DNA of 64,000 nucleotides, taken from positions 62,001-126,000 of the forward strand of contig NZ_JAQNDA010000006.1 in NCBI RefSeq assembly GCF_028369065.1, written 5' to 3'. Of the stretch, positions 9,627 to 19,581 are shown piece after piece. This stretch comes from Marinobacter sp. SS21. GTDB lineage: Bacteria > Pseudomonadota > Gammaproteobacteria > Pseudomonadales > Oleiphilaceae. The first letter of the stretch is position 1. The number at the start of each line of letters is the position of its first letter. Made by a program: the position numbers and the translations under genes. Below the pieces are notes generated by a model that was not told the DNA's origin, did not search any database, and saw only the letters and a list, made by a program, of their open reading frames with translations.

Positions 9627-10547
9627 ATGGAACAGGTCAATCCCGCCGTGGCGGGTAATGTAAGGTCCCTTATCCGGCCGATGACCCTGGATGCCTGGCA
9701 GCAGGGTGGTAAGTGGTTCCGCTATGAGGGCCACGCCATTTTCTGCCGTATGGAAGGTCAGGGTGAGCCACTGGTGCTGATTCACGGCTACCCCACTGCC
9801 AGTTGGGACTGGAGCCGACTCTGGCCCATGCTGGCGCGGCACTATCGGGTTTTGGCCCTGGACATGCTAGGTTTTGGCTTCTCCGACAAGCCCCCTCGGC
9901 ACAAGTACAGCATCGAGGATCAGGCCGATTTGCACCAGGGCTGGCTGGAGCAGATGGGTCTGAAACGGGTGCACCTGCTGGTCCATGACTACGGCTGTAG
10001 CGTGGCCCAGGAGCTGATGGCGCGGGAGCAGGAGGGTGAGTTGCCCTTTGCCATCGCCAGCGTCTGCTTTCTCAATGGCGCCCTGTTCCCGGAGGTGCAC
10101 CGGCCGCTACTGATCCAGAAACTGCTCGGTGGTCCGATGGGCGGGTTGGTCAGTCGAGGCCTGTCGCGACGGCTGTTTGAAACCCAGTTCCGGCGCCTGT
10201 TTGGCGGTATGCGTTGGCCGTCCGTCCAGGAACTGGATCAGTTCTGGCAGCTGTTGACCTACAACAATGGCCGTGGCGTGTTGCACCGCTTGATCCGCTT
10301 CATGGAGGAGCGCCGGTGTCACCGCAATCGCTGGGTGGGGGCTCTGCAGCGGGCCGCGCAGCCGGTCCGGGTGATTTATGGGCGGGTCGATCCGATTTCA
10401 GGCGTGGCCATGGCCCGGCGTTTCAATGAAATGATACCGGACGCGGATTTGGTCGGGCTGCAGCGGGCGGGGCACTACCCCCATTATGAGGCACCAGAAC
10501 TGGTGTTCGAGGCGTTCCAGGCCTTCCAGTCCCATCTCAAGAGCTAG
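9627..10547 (+). CDS. Alpha/beta hydrolase, MEST/epoxide hydrolase-like
   Basis: About 306 residues. The oxyanion motif is HGYPTASWDW and the nucleophile elbow VHDYGCSVAQE carries Asp where esterases have Ser, as in epoxide hydrolases, haloalkane dehalogenases and the vertebrate MEST group (HDYG). The acid is probably in GRVDPISG and the catalytic His in AGHYPHYEAPE near the C-terminus. Substrate unknown. Three starts are possible (GTG 9609, ATG 9627, ATG 9681) and none has a good ribosome site; similarity to the family begins only near residue 20. It is divergent from folE. Confidence 0.78.
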   Translation: MEQVNPAVAGNVRSLIRPMTLDAWQQGGKWFRYEGHAIFCRMEGQGEPLVLIHGYPTASWDWSRLWPMLARHYRVLALDMLGFGFSDKPPRHKYSIEDQADLHQGWLEQMGLKRVHLLVHDYGCSVAQELMAREQEGELPFAIASVCFLNGALFPEVHRPLLIQKLLGGPMGGLVSRGLSRRLFETQFRRLFGGMRWPSVQELDQFWQLLTYNNGRGVLHRLIRFMEERRCHRNRWVGALQRAAQPVRVIYGRVDPISGVAMARRFNEMIPDADLVGLQRAGHYPHYEAPELVFEAFQAFQSHLKS

Positions 10548-10571
10548 TGTCCCGGCCGGTCAATTCGCTGC

Positions 10572-11597
10572 TCACTGCGGCCTTCCGGTAACACTCACCA
10601 TCCGGTTGCGACCCTGCCGCTTGGCGCTGAACAGTGCCTGGTCGGCCCGGTTGAGCCAGGTGGACCAGGTTTCACCCTTGACCACTTCGGTGACTCCGGC
10701 ACTGGCGGTGAGCGGGATGTCGTCCACGAATGGGGTCGCACTGATGTTACTCAACAGCTCCTGGGTCAGTTGTTCGGCGTCGCGCTGTCGGGTTTCCGGT
10801 AGCATCACCATAAACTCCTCGCCTCCGATGCGGAACAGCCGGTCACTCTCCCGCAGCCGTTTGCGGACGCGCAGCACCATTTCTTTCAGCACCCGATCAC
10901 CGGCGACATGCCCCCATCGGTCGTTAATGTTCTTGAAATGATCCAGATCCAGCAGGACCAGGCTGGACACCCGTTCGTAACGCTCCCGCATCTGAATCTG
11001 GCTGTTGAGGAGATCGGCCAGCTGGGAGCGGTTGAGGCAGCCGGTGAGCGGGTCGGTGGTGGCCAGTCGGGTCAGTTCCTCCTTCAGCCGTCCCACCAGC
11101 CAGGCGAACACCATCACGAAGATGCAGGTGAGACCCAGCGAAAACGTGATGCGCCAAAAATCCTGGCGTGCAAAGGTCAGAAAGGTGATGGCGGCGATGG
11201 TGGTGACGAACAGGCTGCTGCTGGTGGCGGCTTGCCTGAGTGGCAGCAGGAAAAACGTCGCAGCGGCCGTCGGGTAGGCCCAGTAAAGACCGGCGTGGCC
11301 ATTGATGAGCATGGAGTAGGCCGACGACATCATCGCCAACACCACAAACGCCCAGCCCTGGAGAAAATAGATCCGCCGCCAGCGCAGAAAACCGATCACC
11401 AGCACCGCGTTGATACAGAACGCCACCAGCAGTGACGACAGCAGGTAATTTTGCAGACGCCACTGCACCACCACCAGAGGCACCACCGCGATCAGCGCCC
11501 AGAAGTGTAGGTGGTAGATGATCCGCCGTCGGAAGCCGAGCACCACCAGGGTGGGATTGGTTGCGGATTGCTTGAGCGGCGAGGACAGAGAATCCAC
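10572..11597 (-). CDS. Membrane diguanylate cyclase (GGEEF)
   Basis: 341 residues. Five or six transmembrane helices fill residues 25-170, followed by a GGDEF domain (about 178-335). The active site is GGEEF, preceded by an inhibitory-site RxxD (RESD) five residues upstream, so the protein should make cyclic di-GMP and show product inhibition. There is no EAL domain. It is tail-to-tail with the hydrolase gene. Confidence 0.9.
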   Translation of the reverse strand: MDSLSSPLKQSATNPTLVVLGFRRRIIYHLHFWALIAVVPLVVVQWRLQNYLLSSLLVAFCINAVLVIGFLRWRRIYFLQGWAFVVLAMMSSAYSMLINGHAGLYWAYPTAAATFFLLPLRQAATSSSLFVTTIAAITFLTFARQDFWRITFSLGLTCIFVMVFAWLVGRLKEELTRLATTDPLTGCLNRSQLADLLNSQIQMRERYERVSSLVLLDLDHFKNINDRWGHVAGDRVLKEMVLRVRKRLRESDRLFRIGGEEFMVMLPETRQRDAEQLTQELLSNISATPFVDDIPLTASAGVTEVVKGETWSTWLNRADQALFSAKRQGRNRMVSVTGRPQ

Positions 11598-11656
11598 TGC
11601 TAGCTCCCTAGTGCCTTTGAATCAGTCTAGCATGGCCGCAAGGAGCGGCTAGGAAA

Positions 11657-12301
11657 TTATCGGTCCGGGCTGTTAAAGCCGAGTCCGCCTTCGACATAGT
11701 CCACAAACTGGTGGAACAGTGTGGCATCGTCGGGGCGTATGTCGCCAAAGGGCGAGGTGGCCAGCAGATGGATCTCCGCGGCGCCGTGAATCAGATTCAC
11801 CAGAGTGAATCCGAGCCGGAGCCGCAGGGTGGCGCGGTCGGTCTGTGGCAACACCCGATGCAGCTGGAGCTCGATCCGTTCCAGATCGGCCCGGAAGTGC
11901 TGGTTGAGCAGCCGGATCACCGGTTGGGTGTTGTCGGTGTGAAGGTGGGCCATGAACCGTAATGCCGCCGATCCCCAGGGCGGGGTGCCGGACAGTAGTG
12001 ACAGGTAGGGCGCGCACATGGCCTTGACCACATCGCGCAGGGTTGGGCCTGGTGCCTGCTCAACTCCCTGAAAGGCACTCTCGAACTGGGGTTCGAGATA
12101 ATCGGTGATCATCGTCAGAATGCCGTCAATGAGGCCCAGCCGGTTGCCAAAATGGTAGTGCGCGGCTGCCGAATTGCGAGTGCCCGACTCCGCGCTGATG
12201 GTGCGCAACGACACGCCATCGAGACCATGTGCGGCGAACAGCTCCAGGGCAGTGAGCAGAATCTTTTGACGGGTGGAATCGGGTTGGTGAATCGCAGACA
12301 T
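11657..12301 (-). CDS. TetR-family regulator
   Basis: 214 residues. The N-terminal helix-turn-helix spans about 10-55 (LDGVSLRTISAESG...AAAHYHFGNRLGLI) and the rest is a helical ligand-binding domain. The start at 12301 was chosen because earlier in-frame codons run into the divergent promoter region. It is divergent from the patatin-like gene 110 bases away and is its likely regulator; the ligand may be a lipid or acyl compound, by inference from that neighbour. Confidence 0.82.
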   Translation of the reverse strand: MSAIHQPDSTRQKILLTALELFAAHGLDGVSLRTISAESGTRNSAAAHYHFGNRLGLIDGILTMITDYLEPQFESAFQGVEQAPGPTLRDVVKAMCAPYLSLLSGTPPWGSAALRFMAHLHTDNTQPVIRLLNQHFRADLERIELQLHRVLPQTDRATLRLRLGFTLVNLIHGAAEIHLLATSPFGDIRPDDATLFHQFVDYVEGGLGFNSPDR

Positions 12302-12410
12302 AACGTTGAAGCCGGGAACGTGTCTTGCAAGCGTACCACAACAACGCTGCGACAAGTGGCCAGCGCCAGCGCGCTTGGTTACACTCGCGGGTCAACTCGG
12401 AGAACCTACT

Positions 12411-13493
12411 ATGACCGCAATTCACACCCGGGCCCCGGCACTGACCGTGCGGGCAGGGCGTCGCGCTCTTGAACGCCTGCAAGCCAACCCGCTGAGGCCG
12501 CAAGATGTTCATGTCATTCCCGGCGCAGCGGGTGGCCCCAAGGCCCTGGGTCTGACCGGGCTGGACAAGGCCATTTTTGGTGACTGGCTACCGCAGGCGC
12601 CCCAGGAAAGGGCGCTGATCGGTTCGTCCATTGGCAGCTGGCGGTTTGCCGCGGTGGCATCGGGTGACGATCCCAAGGCCCAACTCACCAGGTTGGCGGA
12701 ACTGTACACCGCCCAGCGCTTCGCCAAGGGGGTCAGTGCGGCCGAAGTCAGTCGCAAGAGTGTGCTGTTCCTGGAAGAGCTGCTGGCGGGACGCGAGGAC
12801 TACCTGCTCAACCATCCCGATTATCGGCTCAACATCGTGGTTGTGCGGAGCCTGGGTTTGCTGCAGCACGATGGTCGCGGCCGGCTGGGGTTGGGGCTGA
12901 TGAATGCCATCAGCGCCAACATGGTCAGTCGCCGGCATCTGGGCCGGTTTATGGAGCGGGGTATCATTCATGACCGCCGTTTGCCAACCCCGGTGGCCAA
13001 GCTGGTGGATTTTCCCAGCCACCAGGTGTCGTTGACCCGGGACAACCTGCTGCCGGCGCTGTTGGCGTCGGCGTCAATTCCGCTGGTGATGGCGGGTGTG
13101 CGTAATATTCCCGGCGCACCGGAAGGGGTCTATCGGGACGGCGGCCTGCTGGACTACCACCTGGATCTGCCCTACGAGCAGCCGGGCGTGGTGCTGTATC
13201 CCCACTTCACCGACAAGGTGATCCCCGGCTGGTTCGACAAGTCGCTGCCCTGGCGTCGCGGCGATGCCAACCGGCTGCAGGACGTGGTGCTGGTGGCGCC
13301 GTCGAAGGCCTACCTGGAGTCGCTACCGGACAGGAAGTTGCCGGACCGCAAGGACTTCGAGCGTTATCTGGGCGACGATGCCGGTCGCGAAAAGGCCTGG
13401 CGGGCGGCGGTGGCCGCCAGCGATCAGCTGGGGGATGAGTTCCTGGAGCTGGTGGAGAGCGGGCGGCTGAGGGATGTGTTGCAGCCGTTGTAA
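12411..13493 (+). CDS. Patatin-like phospholipase/acyl hydrolase
   Basis: 360 residues. Catalytic elements of the patatin fold are visible: a glycine-rich oxyanion loop (PGAAGGPKALGL, near 37), the GxSxG nucleophile (IGSSIGSWR, near 70) and the Asp of the dyad in DGGLLDYH (near 243). Patatins hydrolyse acyl chains from phospholipids or neutral lipids. No signal peptide is seen, so it is probably cytoplasmic. The start at 12411 was preferred to an upstream in-frame one that lies in the divergent promoter. Confidence 0.85.
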   Translation: MTAIHTRAPALTVRAGRRALERLQANPLRPQDVHVIPGAAGGPKALGLTGLDKAIFGDWLPQAPQERALIGSSIGSWRFAAVASGDDPKAQLTRLAELYTAQRFAKGVSAAEVSRKSVLFLEELLAGREDYLLNHPDYRLNIVVVRSLGLLQHDGRGRLGLGLMNAISANMVSRRHLGRFMERGIIHDRRLPTPVAKLVDFPSHQVSLTRDNLLPALLASASIPLVMAGVRNIPGAPEGVYRDGGLLDYHLDLPYEQPGVVLYPHFTDKVIPGWFDKSLPWRRGDANRLQDVVLVAPSKAYLESLPDRKLPDRKDFERYLGDDAGREKAWRAAVAASDQLGDEFLELVESGRLRDVLQPL

Positions 13494-13551
13494 CGTAAAG
13501 GCGGATTGAGTCTGATTTCGCCCAAGGACTGAGGGCCTTGAGGCGGCCGCC

Positions 13552-13649
13552 ATTGGGTGAAGCTTTTCCAGACTCGCTGCGAGCACATCCATGTGCGCTT
13601 GGCTTCGGCCATCCCTGGCCTCAGACAGTCTGGAAAAGCTCCACCCAAT
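13552..13649. repeat. Long-stem intergenic repeat, copy 1
   Basis: The arms at 13552-13574 and 13627-13649 pair in 22 of 23 positions. The enclosed 52 bases hold two small hairpins, GCACAT-CC-ATGTGC and GGCC-ATCCCT-GGCC. Read in reverse it aligns with copy 2 downstream, so the two are inverted members of one family. It sits between the convergent ends of the patatin and arsJ genes and may also stop transcription. Confidence 0.75.
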
Positions 13650-13736
13650 ACCGGCGTCAGCATCGTGCTGTTCTCCGGTGAGTCTGAGTCTTTGAGGGGC
13701 TGAGGAACTGCTGAGCGGCTAGAGCGGCGAGCGTGG

Positions 13737-13828
13737 CCAGGATCTCCCCCAGACCGTCTGTGGCCAGGGATGGCCACAGTCGAGCCCTACAGGGATGTAC
13801 TTGCGGGCGTGTCTGGGGGAGATCCTGG
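13737..13828. repeat. Long-stem intergenic repeat, copy 2
   Basis: Perfect 18-base arms (13737-13754 and 13811-13828) enclose a hairpin CTGTGGCCA-GGGA-TGGCCACAG and a second element around ACAGGGATGT. The shared core with copy 1 is GTCTGnGGCCAGGGATGGCC followed by ACAnGGATGT. Together the two copies fill the 359-base gene-free stretch at 13494-13852. Confidence 0.75.
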
Positions 13829-13852
13829 TCACGATTGCCAGCCCCAGGGACA

Positions 13853-15061
13853 TCAGGCCGGCGCCGTTGCCTTCTGCTCCGGCAACAACGCCGCAAACAG
13901 CGCGGCCACCGTCACCAATGCCGCTGAAATCCACAAACACGCCTCCAGCCCGTACTGTTGATACACCCAGCCGGACAGCACCGTCCCCAGCAGCCGCCCG
14001 GCGGCATTGGACATGTAGTAGAAGCCCACATCCAGCGACACCCCATCCTCGCGGGCATGGCTGACAATCAAATAGCTGTGCAGCGAAGAGTTGATGGCGA
14101 ACAGACCCCCAAACACCAACAGACCTCCCACCAGGATGAGCGGTGCGGGCAGGTCGGTCATCAGGCCAACGGCGATCAGTGCCGGTACCGTCGCGAGTAG
14201 CGCCGCCCAAGCGACGATGGCCCGCCGGCCAGGGACAGCACCGTGGGAGCGGCCGGTCAGGGCGGGCGCGATGGTCTGGATGAAGCCGTAGCCGATGACC
14301 CACAGCGCCATGAAACCGCCCACGGTCCAGAAGTCCCAGCCGAACACCGTGTGCAGGTACACCGGCAACGCCACCACGAACCAGACATCGCGGGCGCCGA
14401 ACAGGCACAGCCGGGCGGCGGACAACACGTTGATGGCCCGGCTCTTGGACAGCACATCGGTAAACCTGGGCTTGGCCCGGCTCTTACCCAGTTCCGCTTT
14501 CAGGAGTGCCAGACTGGCCAGCCAGACCAACACCAGGGCGCTGCCCATCAGTAATACCGCACCCTTGAATCCCGCCAACATCAGCAGTGCGCCGCCGAGG
14601 AAGAAACCCACCCCCTTGAGGGTGTTCTTGGAACCGGTCAGCAGCGCCACCCAACGATAGAGCCGGCCCTGGTGCGCCCCCGGCACCAGCAGCTTGATGC
14701 CGCTCTTGGCGGACAGCTTGTTGAGGTCCTTGGCGATGCCGGACAGCGCCTGGGCGGCCATCACCCAGGGCACGGTCAGCATCGTGGCGGGCACCGCCAG
14801 CATCGCCAGTGCCACCACCTGCAACAGCAGGCCCAGATTCATGGTCCGATTCAGCCCCAGACGGGCACCCAGGTAGCCGCCCACCAAATTGGTCACCACC
14901 CCGAACAACTCGTAGAACACGAACAGCAGGGCGATCTCCAGCGGCGAGTAACCGAGCTGGTGGAAATGCAGCACCACCAGCATCCGCAAGGCGCCGTCGG
15001 TGAGGGTGAAGGCCCAGTAGTTGCCGGTGATGACCAGGTACTGGCGAACCTCCGGGCTCAT
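13853..15061 (-). CDS. arsJ: Organoarsenical efflux MFS transporter ArsJ
   Basis: 402 residues with about 12 hydrophobic helices. The N-terminal region ([24 protein letters not shown]) is that of ArsJ. ArsJ exports 1-arseno-3-phosphoglycerate, the unstable product a partner GAPDH makes from arsenate, giving arsenate resistance. The start at 15061 overlaps the gap stop codon (ATGA), so the two are translationally coupled, as expected for a transporter working on that enzyme's product. It is the last gene of the arsenate operon. Confidence 0.9.
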   Translation of the reverse strand: MSPEVRQYLVITGNYWAFTLTDGALRMLVVLHFHQLGYSPLEIALLFVFYELFGVVTNLVGGYLGARLGLNRTMNLGLLLQVVALAMLAVPATMLTVPWVMAAQALSGIAKDLNKLSAKSGIKLLVPGAHQGRLYRWVALLTGSKNTLKGVGFFLGGALLMLAGFKGAVLLMGSALVLVWLASLALLKAELGKSRAKPRFTDVLSKSRAINVLSAARLCLFGARDVWFVVALPVYLHTVFGWDFWTVGGFMALWVIGYGFIQTIAPALTGRSHGAVPGRRAIVAWAALLATVPALIAVGLMTDLPAPLILVGGLLVFGGLFAINSSLHSYLIVSHAREDGVSLDVGFYYMSNAAGRLLGTVLSGWVYQQYGLEACLWISAALVTVAALFAALLPEQKATAPA

Positions 15062-16068
15062 GCGTCGGCGGCCCCTACCTTGCGCACCAGTTCCACGGTG
15101 CGGTTGGCGTAGCCCCACTCGTTGTCGTACCAGGCGTAGAGTTTTACCTGGGTGCCGTTGACCACCAGGGTGGAGAGGGCGTCGATAATGGCCGAGCGCG
15201 GGTCGGTCTGATAGTCAATGGAGACCAGTGGTCGCTCCTCGTAACCCAGGATACCGCTGAGCTCGCCCTCGGCGGCTTCCCGCAGCAAGCGGTTGACGGT
15301 GTCGCGGTCGGTGGCGGTGGCCACCTCGAACACGCAATCGGTCAACGAGGCGTTGGTCAGCGGTACGCGCACGGCATGGCCATCCAGCCGTCCCTTGAGC
15401 TCGGGGAAGATCTCGACGATGGCGGTGGCGGAGCCGGTGGAGGTGGGAATGAGCGAACTGCCACAGGCCCGGGCCCGACGCAGGTCCTTATGAGGGGCGT
15501 CGATGATGGTCTGGGTGTTGGTGAGGCTGTGGATGGTGGTGATGGAGCCGTGCCGGATGCCCAGCCGCTCGTGAATCACCTTGATCACCGGCGCCAGGCA
15601 GTTGGTCGTGCAGGAGGCGGCGGTGACGATGCGGTGCTGGCCGGGATCGAACTCCTGGTCGTTGACCCCCATGACGATGTTCTTGACGCCGGCTTCCTTG
15701 ACCGGGGCGGTGACCACCACCCGGTTGACCCCCTGCGCCAAAAAGTCGTTCAGCAGCGCTACCTTACGCATCTTGCCACTGGCCTCAATGACCACGTCGC
15801 AGGCGGACCAGTCAGTGTCGGCGATGGCGCTGTTGGTGGTGACGACAATGCGTTGCCCGGCAACGACCAGGTGGTCGCCGTCGGCTTCGACGTCGTGGTG
15901 CCAGCGGCCGTGGACGCTGTCGAAGTTCAGCAGATGGGCGAGGGTCTCGGCCCCGGCGCCGGGATCGTTGATGGCCACGAATTCCAGGTCCGGCCAGTCG
16001 AAGGCGGCCCGCAGTGCCAGCCGGCCCATACGGCCAAAGCCGTTGATACCCACTTTGATGGTGCTCAT
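15058..16068 (-). CDS. ArsJ-associated glyceraldehyde-3-phosphate dehydrogenase
   Basis: 336 residues. The NAD-binding N-terminus is [19 protein letters not shown] and the catalytic Cys lies in [12 protein letters not shown] near residue 150. It oxidises glyceraldehyde-3-phosphate using arsenate in place of phosphate, yielding 1-arseno-3-phosphoglycerate for ArsJ. Its position between the ArsC-ArsR fusion and arsJ, with ATGA overlaps at both ends, marks it as the arsenic-dedicated copy rather than the glycolytic one. Confidence 0.9.
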   Translation of the reverse strand: MSTIKVGINGFGRMGRLALRAAFDWPDLEFVAINDPGAGAETLAHLLNFDSVHGRWHHDVEADGDHLVVAGQRIVVTTNSAIADTDWSACDVVIEASGKMRKVALLNDFLAQGVNRVVVTAPVKEAGVKNIVMGVNDQEFDPGQHRIVTAASCTTNCLAPVIKVIHERLGIRHGSITTIHSLTNTQTIIDAPHKDLRRARACGSSLIPTSTGSATAIVEIFPELKGRLDGHAVRVPLTNASLTDCVFEVATATDRDTVNRLLREAAEGELSGILGYEERPLVSIDYQTDPRSAIIDALSTLVVNGTQVKLYAWYDNEWGYANRTVELVRKVGAADA

Positions 16069-16847
16069 GATTCAGTCTCCGTGGTACAGCGATCTTCGGG
16101 GCGGACGGCCAGCGCCGCCAGGCGTTCGATCATTGGGGTCAGGTTGTCGCCGTTGGCAGCGGCGGTGTGTGCGAGCACCTCATGAAGCCAGTGTGGCAGC
16201 GCCGGGTGGAGCCGGTAGTAGACCCACTGGCCACGGCGCTCGTCCGCGACCAGCGCCTGTTCCCGTAATTGCGCCAGGAACCGGCTGATCCGTGGCTGGG
16301 ATAGCTGCAAGGCGGAGGTCAGATCGCACACGCACAGTTCGCCCTGGCGTTGGAGCAGGTGCATGATGGCCAGCCGGTTGTCGTCGCCGAGCAGTTTGAA
16401 CACGCTCGCCGGGTGATGATGCAGCGGGATGGCCGGGGCCTTCTGATGCACCGTCACGAACAGTTTGAGCCGCTCGCGCAGTTCACTCATCACCCTGGCA
16501 AACGCAGCGAGGCGATGGGTGGTGGCCGGATCGGGAAAATCCCAGGCGATGCGCTGCCCGGACGTCGCCAGGGTCTGGCATTCCAGAGCGGCCTTGTCAC
16601 ACAGGGCGATGACATAATCCCAGTGCTGATCGGCCACCTCACTGAGCGGTTTACTGCGCAGGCCGTCGGTATCGATGCCGGCCTCGGCCAGGCATTGCAG
16701 GGCCAGCGGGTGCGGTGCGGTGGGTTGGCTGCCGGCGCTGGCGACCAGGTACTGATCGCCCGCCATAGTCGTTAGCAGGGCCTCGGCCATCAGGGATCGG
16801 GCGCTGTTGGCAGAACAGACAAACAGCACGCGGCGGCGTTCAGACAT
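16065..16847 (-). CDS. Fusion of LMW-PTP-type arsenate reductase (ArsC) and ArsR repressor
   Basis: 260 residues with two domains. Residues 1-135 are a low-molecular-weight phosphatase fold with the P-loop VCSANSARS (CX5R) and two further cysteines seven apart ([10 protein letters not shown]), like the resolving pair of thioredoxin-linked ArsC. Residues 145-240 are an ArsR winged helix with the As(III)-binding [16 protein letters not shown]. One chain could therefore reduce arsenate and sense the arsenite produced. It leads the operon and overlaps the GAPDH gene by four bases. Confidence 0.9.
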   Translation of the reverse strand: MSERRRVLFVCSANSARSLMAEALLTTMAGDQYLVASAGSQPTAPHPLALQCLAEAGIDTDGLRSKPLSEVADQHWDYVIALCDKAALECQTLATSGQRIAWDFPDPATTHRLAAFARVMSELRERLKLFVTVHQKAPAIPLHHHPASVFKLLGDDNRLAIMHLLQRQGELCVCDLTSALQLSQPRISRFLAQLREQALVADERRGQWVYYRLHPALPHWLHEVLAHTAAANGDNLTPMIERLAALAVRPEDRCTTETES

Positions 16848-16994
16848 GGGGATGCTCTCATGTAATGAAAATGGCGTTTACGGAACGGCGCATAACGAAA
16901 AAGGAATATAATGATAAGGGCATATGCTTGGTTGCACAATACCCCCACGCGGAAGCTGGCTATACTGCTGGGTGACCAGAAGGAGGTAATTCGT

Positions 16995-17255
16995 ATGTCT
17001 GAAACGGCCCAGCCCCAAATTGCCCGTACCACTCCCTGTTCCGTCTTGGTCGAAGCGGGCAAGGACTATTTCTGGTGTGCCTGCGGGCGCAGCGGAAACC
17101 AGCCGTTTTGCGACGGTTCCCACAAAGGCAGTGGCTTGCGGCCCGTACGCTTCAGTGCGGAAAAAACGGAATGGATCTGGTTTTGCGCCTGCAAGCAGAC
17201 CGCCACGCCACCGTTTTGTGACGGCAGCCACAAGCGCCTATCGGCCGGCAGTTAG
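16995..17255 (+). CDS. CDGSH iron-sulfur domain protein, two domains
   Basis: 86 residues containing two CDGSH motifs, CACGRSGNQPFCDGSH (about 28-43) and CACKQTATPPFCDGSH (about 65-80). Each supplies three Cys and one His to a [2Fe-2S] cluster. The role is redox or cluster transfer, not established for bacterial two-domain forms. The start at 16995 is fixed by a strong AGGAGG at 16981-16986; the upstream in-frame extension is promoter sequence. It is divergent from the arsenate operon. Confidence 0.9.
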   Translation: MSETAQPQIARTTPCSVLVEAGKDYFWCACGRSGNQPFCDGSHKGSGLRPVRFSAEKTEWIWFCACKQTATPPFCDGSHKRLSAGS

Positions 17256-17261
17256 CGCCGC

Positions 17262-18695
17262 TCAGTGTCTGGGCAGGGCGCTGATGCGATAACCGACACA
17301 GCCGTGTACCGGATTGGCCAACGCCTTTAGCCGCAATGACACCGGCAATGGCGGTGCGTTGTTGCCCTGCAGCTCCAGGTCGATCCGGGCAAAGCCGCGC
17401 TCTTCCCGCGAGGCCTTCAGCGTGGCCAGGAAATTATCCCGGTAAGGCGGCGTCACCAGTTCATCGAACCGCTGATTGACCATCTCGGCAGGGGCCTGGT
17501 CCAGCAATTCCGCGACCTGGTCAGAGATAAAGCCAATCCGCAGCTGTTCGTCCACTTCCGCAATAAAACCGCCCGCCAGCCCGATCAGGTCCCGGCTGCG
17601 TTGCCCGCTTTCTTCCAGCGCCTGGTGCAGAATGGTTTTTTCCACCTCCAGGTTGGCGAAATTCTGCGCCAGCTGGAGTTGCTCGTTCTGGCACTGGCGC
17701 AGTGTCTGCCTGAGCTGCCATCCGCGGACGATGGGCCAGCACAACAGCAGTGAAACCAGCAGCGCAAAGCCCAGTCCTGACCACCACAGTTGTTGGCGCA
17801 ACCCGGCGCTGGCCCGGCCGAACAGGTTGCGGGTCGGCACGCTGGCCAGCATCCAATAGCGGTCGCCGATGGCCACCTCGGTCCGCAGGGCCTGGTCCGC
17901 CATCGGTTCGCCCTCCACCAGCTGCTGGTACAACGGGGTCTTGGTGTGTTGGCTGAGGTCATGCACGGTGAGCTGGATGTCCGGGCTGTAATAGCCGCCG
18001 TACAAGGCTCCTAGCCAGCGCTCCGGCGGGAACGACAGGCTCAGCAGTTCGTTGCGGGTGACCGGCAGAAACAGCCGAATCAGTTGATCGCTGCCGGTAC
18101 CGAGCGCCACCGCACGCGCCGGCGTCGCGGTCACCGTCTGCTGCCGGTGTGCGCCGGCCAGGGCTTGCTGCCAGTGGGGCACCGAGGTGGCCAGCAGTCC
18201 CATGCCCACTCCGGGCTCACCGATGCCGTCCCGGCCCAGGCTCCATTGGACGATCAGGTCGCCGGGCCGTGGCTCTACGGGCTCGGCGGCCGGATTCTCA
18301 CCCCAGCGATGAAACTGGCTGGCTCCAGAGTGAGGTGCGGGGATACCGACTTCGGTATCGGGCCCGCGGTGCTCCGGCACCCGGCGGATCAATTCCACGC
18401 TTTGCAGCATGGGGTGGCGCGCCATCAAGGCACTGGCCCGGCCTCGGAACTGGCTGACATCCTGCAGCGGACTGGCGACCAGCAAGCGGCTGCTTTCCAG
18501 CAGGAGGACGCGTTGGGTCTCCAGCAAGGTGGCCAGCGCCCGCTGCCGTACCGCCAGCATCTGCCCGGCCTGGGCCTGGACACTGTCGGCGGCGAGCTTG
18601 GTGTTGCGCCAGGTCAAGCCCAGGCCCAGCACCAGCAGTAACAGGGGCAGCCAGAACAGTACGAGGAATCGGCCTGATGGCCTGGGCAGGGGCAT
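17262..18695 (-). CDS. Membrane sensor with periplasmic domain and PAS, no output domain
   Basis: 477 residues. A transmembrane helix (about 9-27), a long periplasmic region (about 30-300), a second helix (about 303-325), a coiled coil (about 328-365) and a C-terminal PAS-like domain (about 368-470) are seen, then the stop codon. No kinase, GGDEF, EAL or methyl-accepting segment follows. It could be a sensor that works through a partner, or the remains of a longer GGDEF protein. It is tail-to-tail with the CDGSH gene. Confidence 0.7.
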   Translation of the reverse strand: MPLPRPSGRFLVLFWLPLLLLVLGLGLTWRNTKLAADSVQAQAGQMLAVRQRALATLLETQRVLLLESSRLLVASPLQDVSQFRGRASALMARHPMLQSVELIRRVPEHRGPDTEVGIPAPHSGASQFHRWGENPAAEPVEPRPGDLIVQWSLGRDGIGEPGVGMGLLATSVPHWQQALAGAHRQQTVTATPARAVALGTGSDQLIRLFLPVTRNELLSLSFPPERWLGALYGGYYSPDIQLTVHDLSQHTKTPLYQQLVEGEPMADQALRTEVAIGDRYWMLASVPTRNLFGRASAGLRQQLWWSGLGFALLVSLLLCWPIVRGWQLRQTLRQCQNEQLQLAQNFANLEVEKTILHQALEESGQRSRDLIGLAGGFIAEVDEQLRIGFISDQVAELLDQAPAEMVNQRFDELVTPPYRDNFLATLKASREERGFARIDLELQGNNAPPLPVSLRLKALANPVHGCVGYRISALPRH

Positions 18696-18782
18696 GGTGG
18701 TCTCCGGCGGTGGCGGGCAGGTTCAGGGGCCCGGCGGTCTCAGATTCACTTTAGACCACCGCTGGGGAGTTGGGAAAGCGGC

Positions 18783-19581
18783 TCAGCTGTGGGGCCGCCT
18801 TACCATGCCGTAGACCAGCAGGAACAGGCCGAAGGCGGTCACCACCACCGAGGGCCCGGCGGGGCTGTCGCCGTACCAGGACAGGCTCAGACCGCCGGCC
18901 ACCGACACCATGCCGAGGACCACCGCCAGCAAGACCATGTGCTCCGGGGTGCGTGCCAGGCGCCGGGCGGTTGCCGCCGGTATGATCAGCAGCGCGGTAA
19001 TCAGCAGCACGCCGACAATCTTCATGGCCACCGCGATGACCAGCGAGAACATCAGCATCAGCAACAAGCGCAGGCGTTCCACCGGAAAGCCCTCCACGCG
19101 GGCGAGTTCTTCGTGAATGGTGGCCATCAGCAGCCCCCGCCACAGCTTGAACAGCAACGCCAGGATGACCGCCGCGCCACCGTAGATCCAGGCCAGGTCG
19201 TCACGGCTCATGGCCAGCAGGTCGCCGAACAGGTAGCCACTGAGATCGACCCGCACTTCCGGCATGAAGCTCAGGGTGACCAGGCCAATGGCCAGGGCGC
19301 TGTGGGCGAGAATGCCCAGCAGGGTGTCGGTGGCCAGGGTGCGGCTGCGGGCCAGCACCACCAGAATCAGTGCGAGAGCGACACAGGTGCCGGCAATGGT
19401 CAGGTTGAGCGGCAGCTGCAGCAGAAAGCCCAGGGCGATGCCCAGCAGGGCGGAATGGGCGAGGGTGTCGCCAAAGTAGGCCATCCGGCGCCAGACCACG
19501 AAACAGCCCAGTGGTCCGGCGACCAGGGCGACACCCAGGCCGCCGATCAGTGCGCGCCAAAAGAAATCGCCGAGTACGGAG

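Noticed and set aside
12302..12410. Possible TetR operator with AGCGT...ACGCT arms between the TetR and patatin genes
   Set aside because: The arms are only five bases with a nine-base gap, which is expected by chance in this GC-rich spacer.
16848..16994. ArsR operator in the spacer between the arsenate operon and the CDGSH gene
   Set aside because: The spacer is AT-rich with a possible -10 (TATATT) for the ars operon, but no clear dyad or -35 could be fixed by eye.
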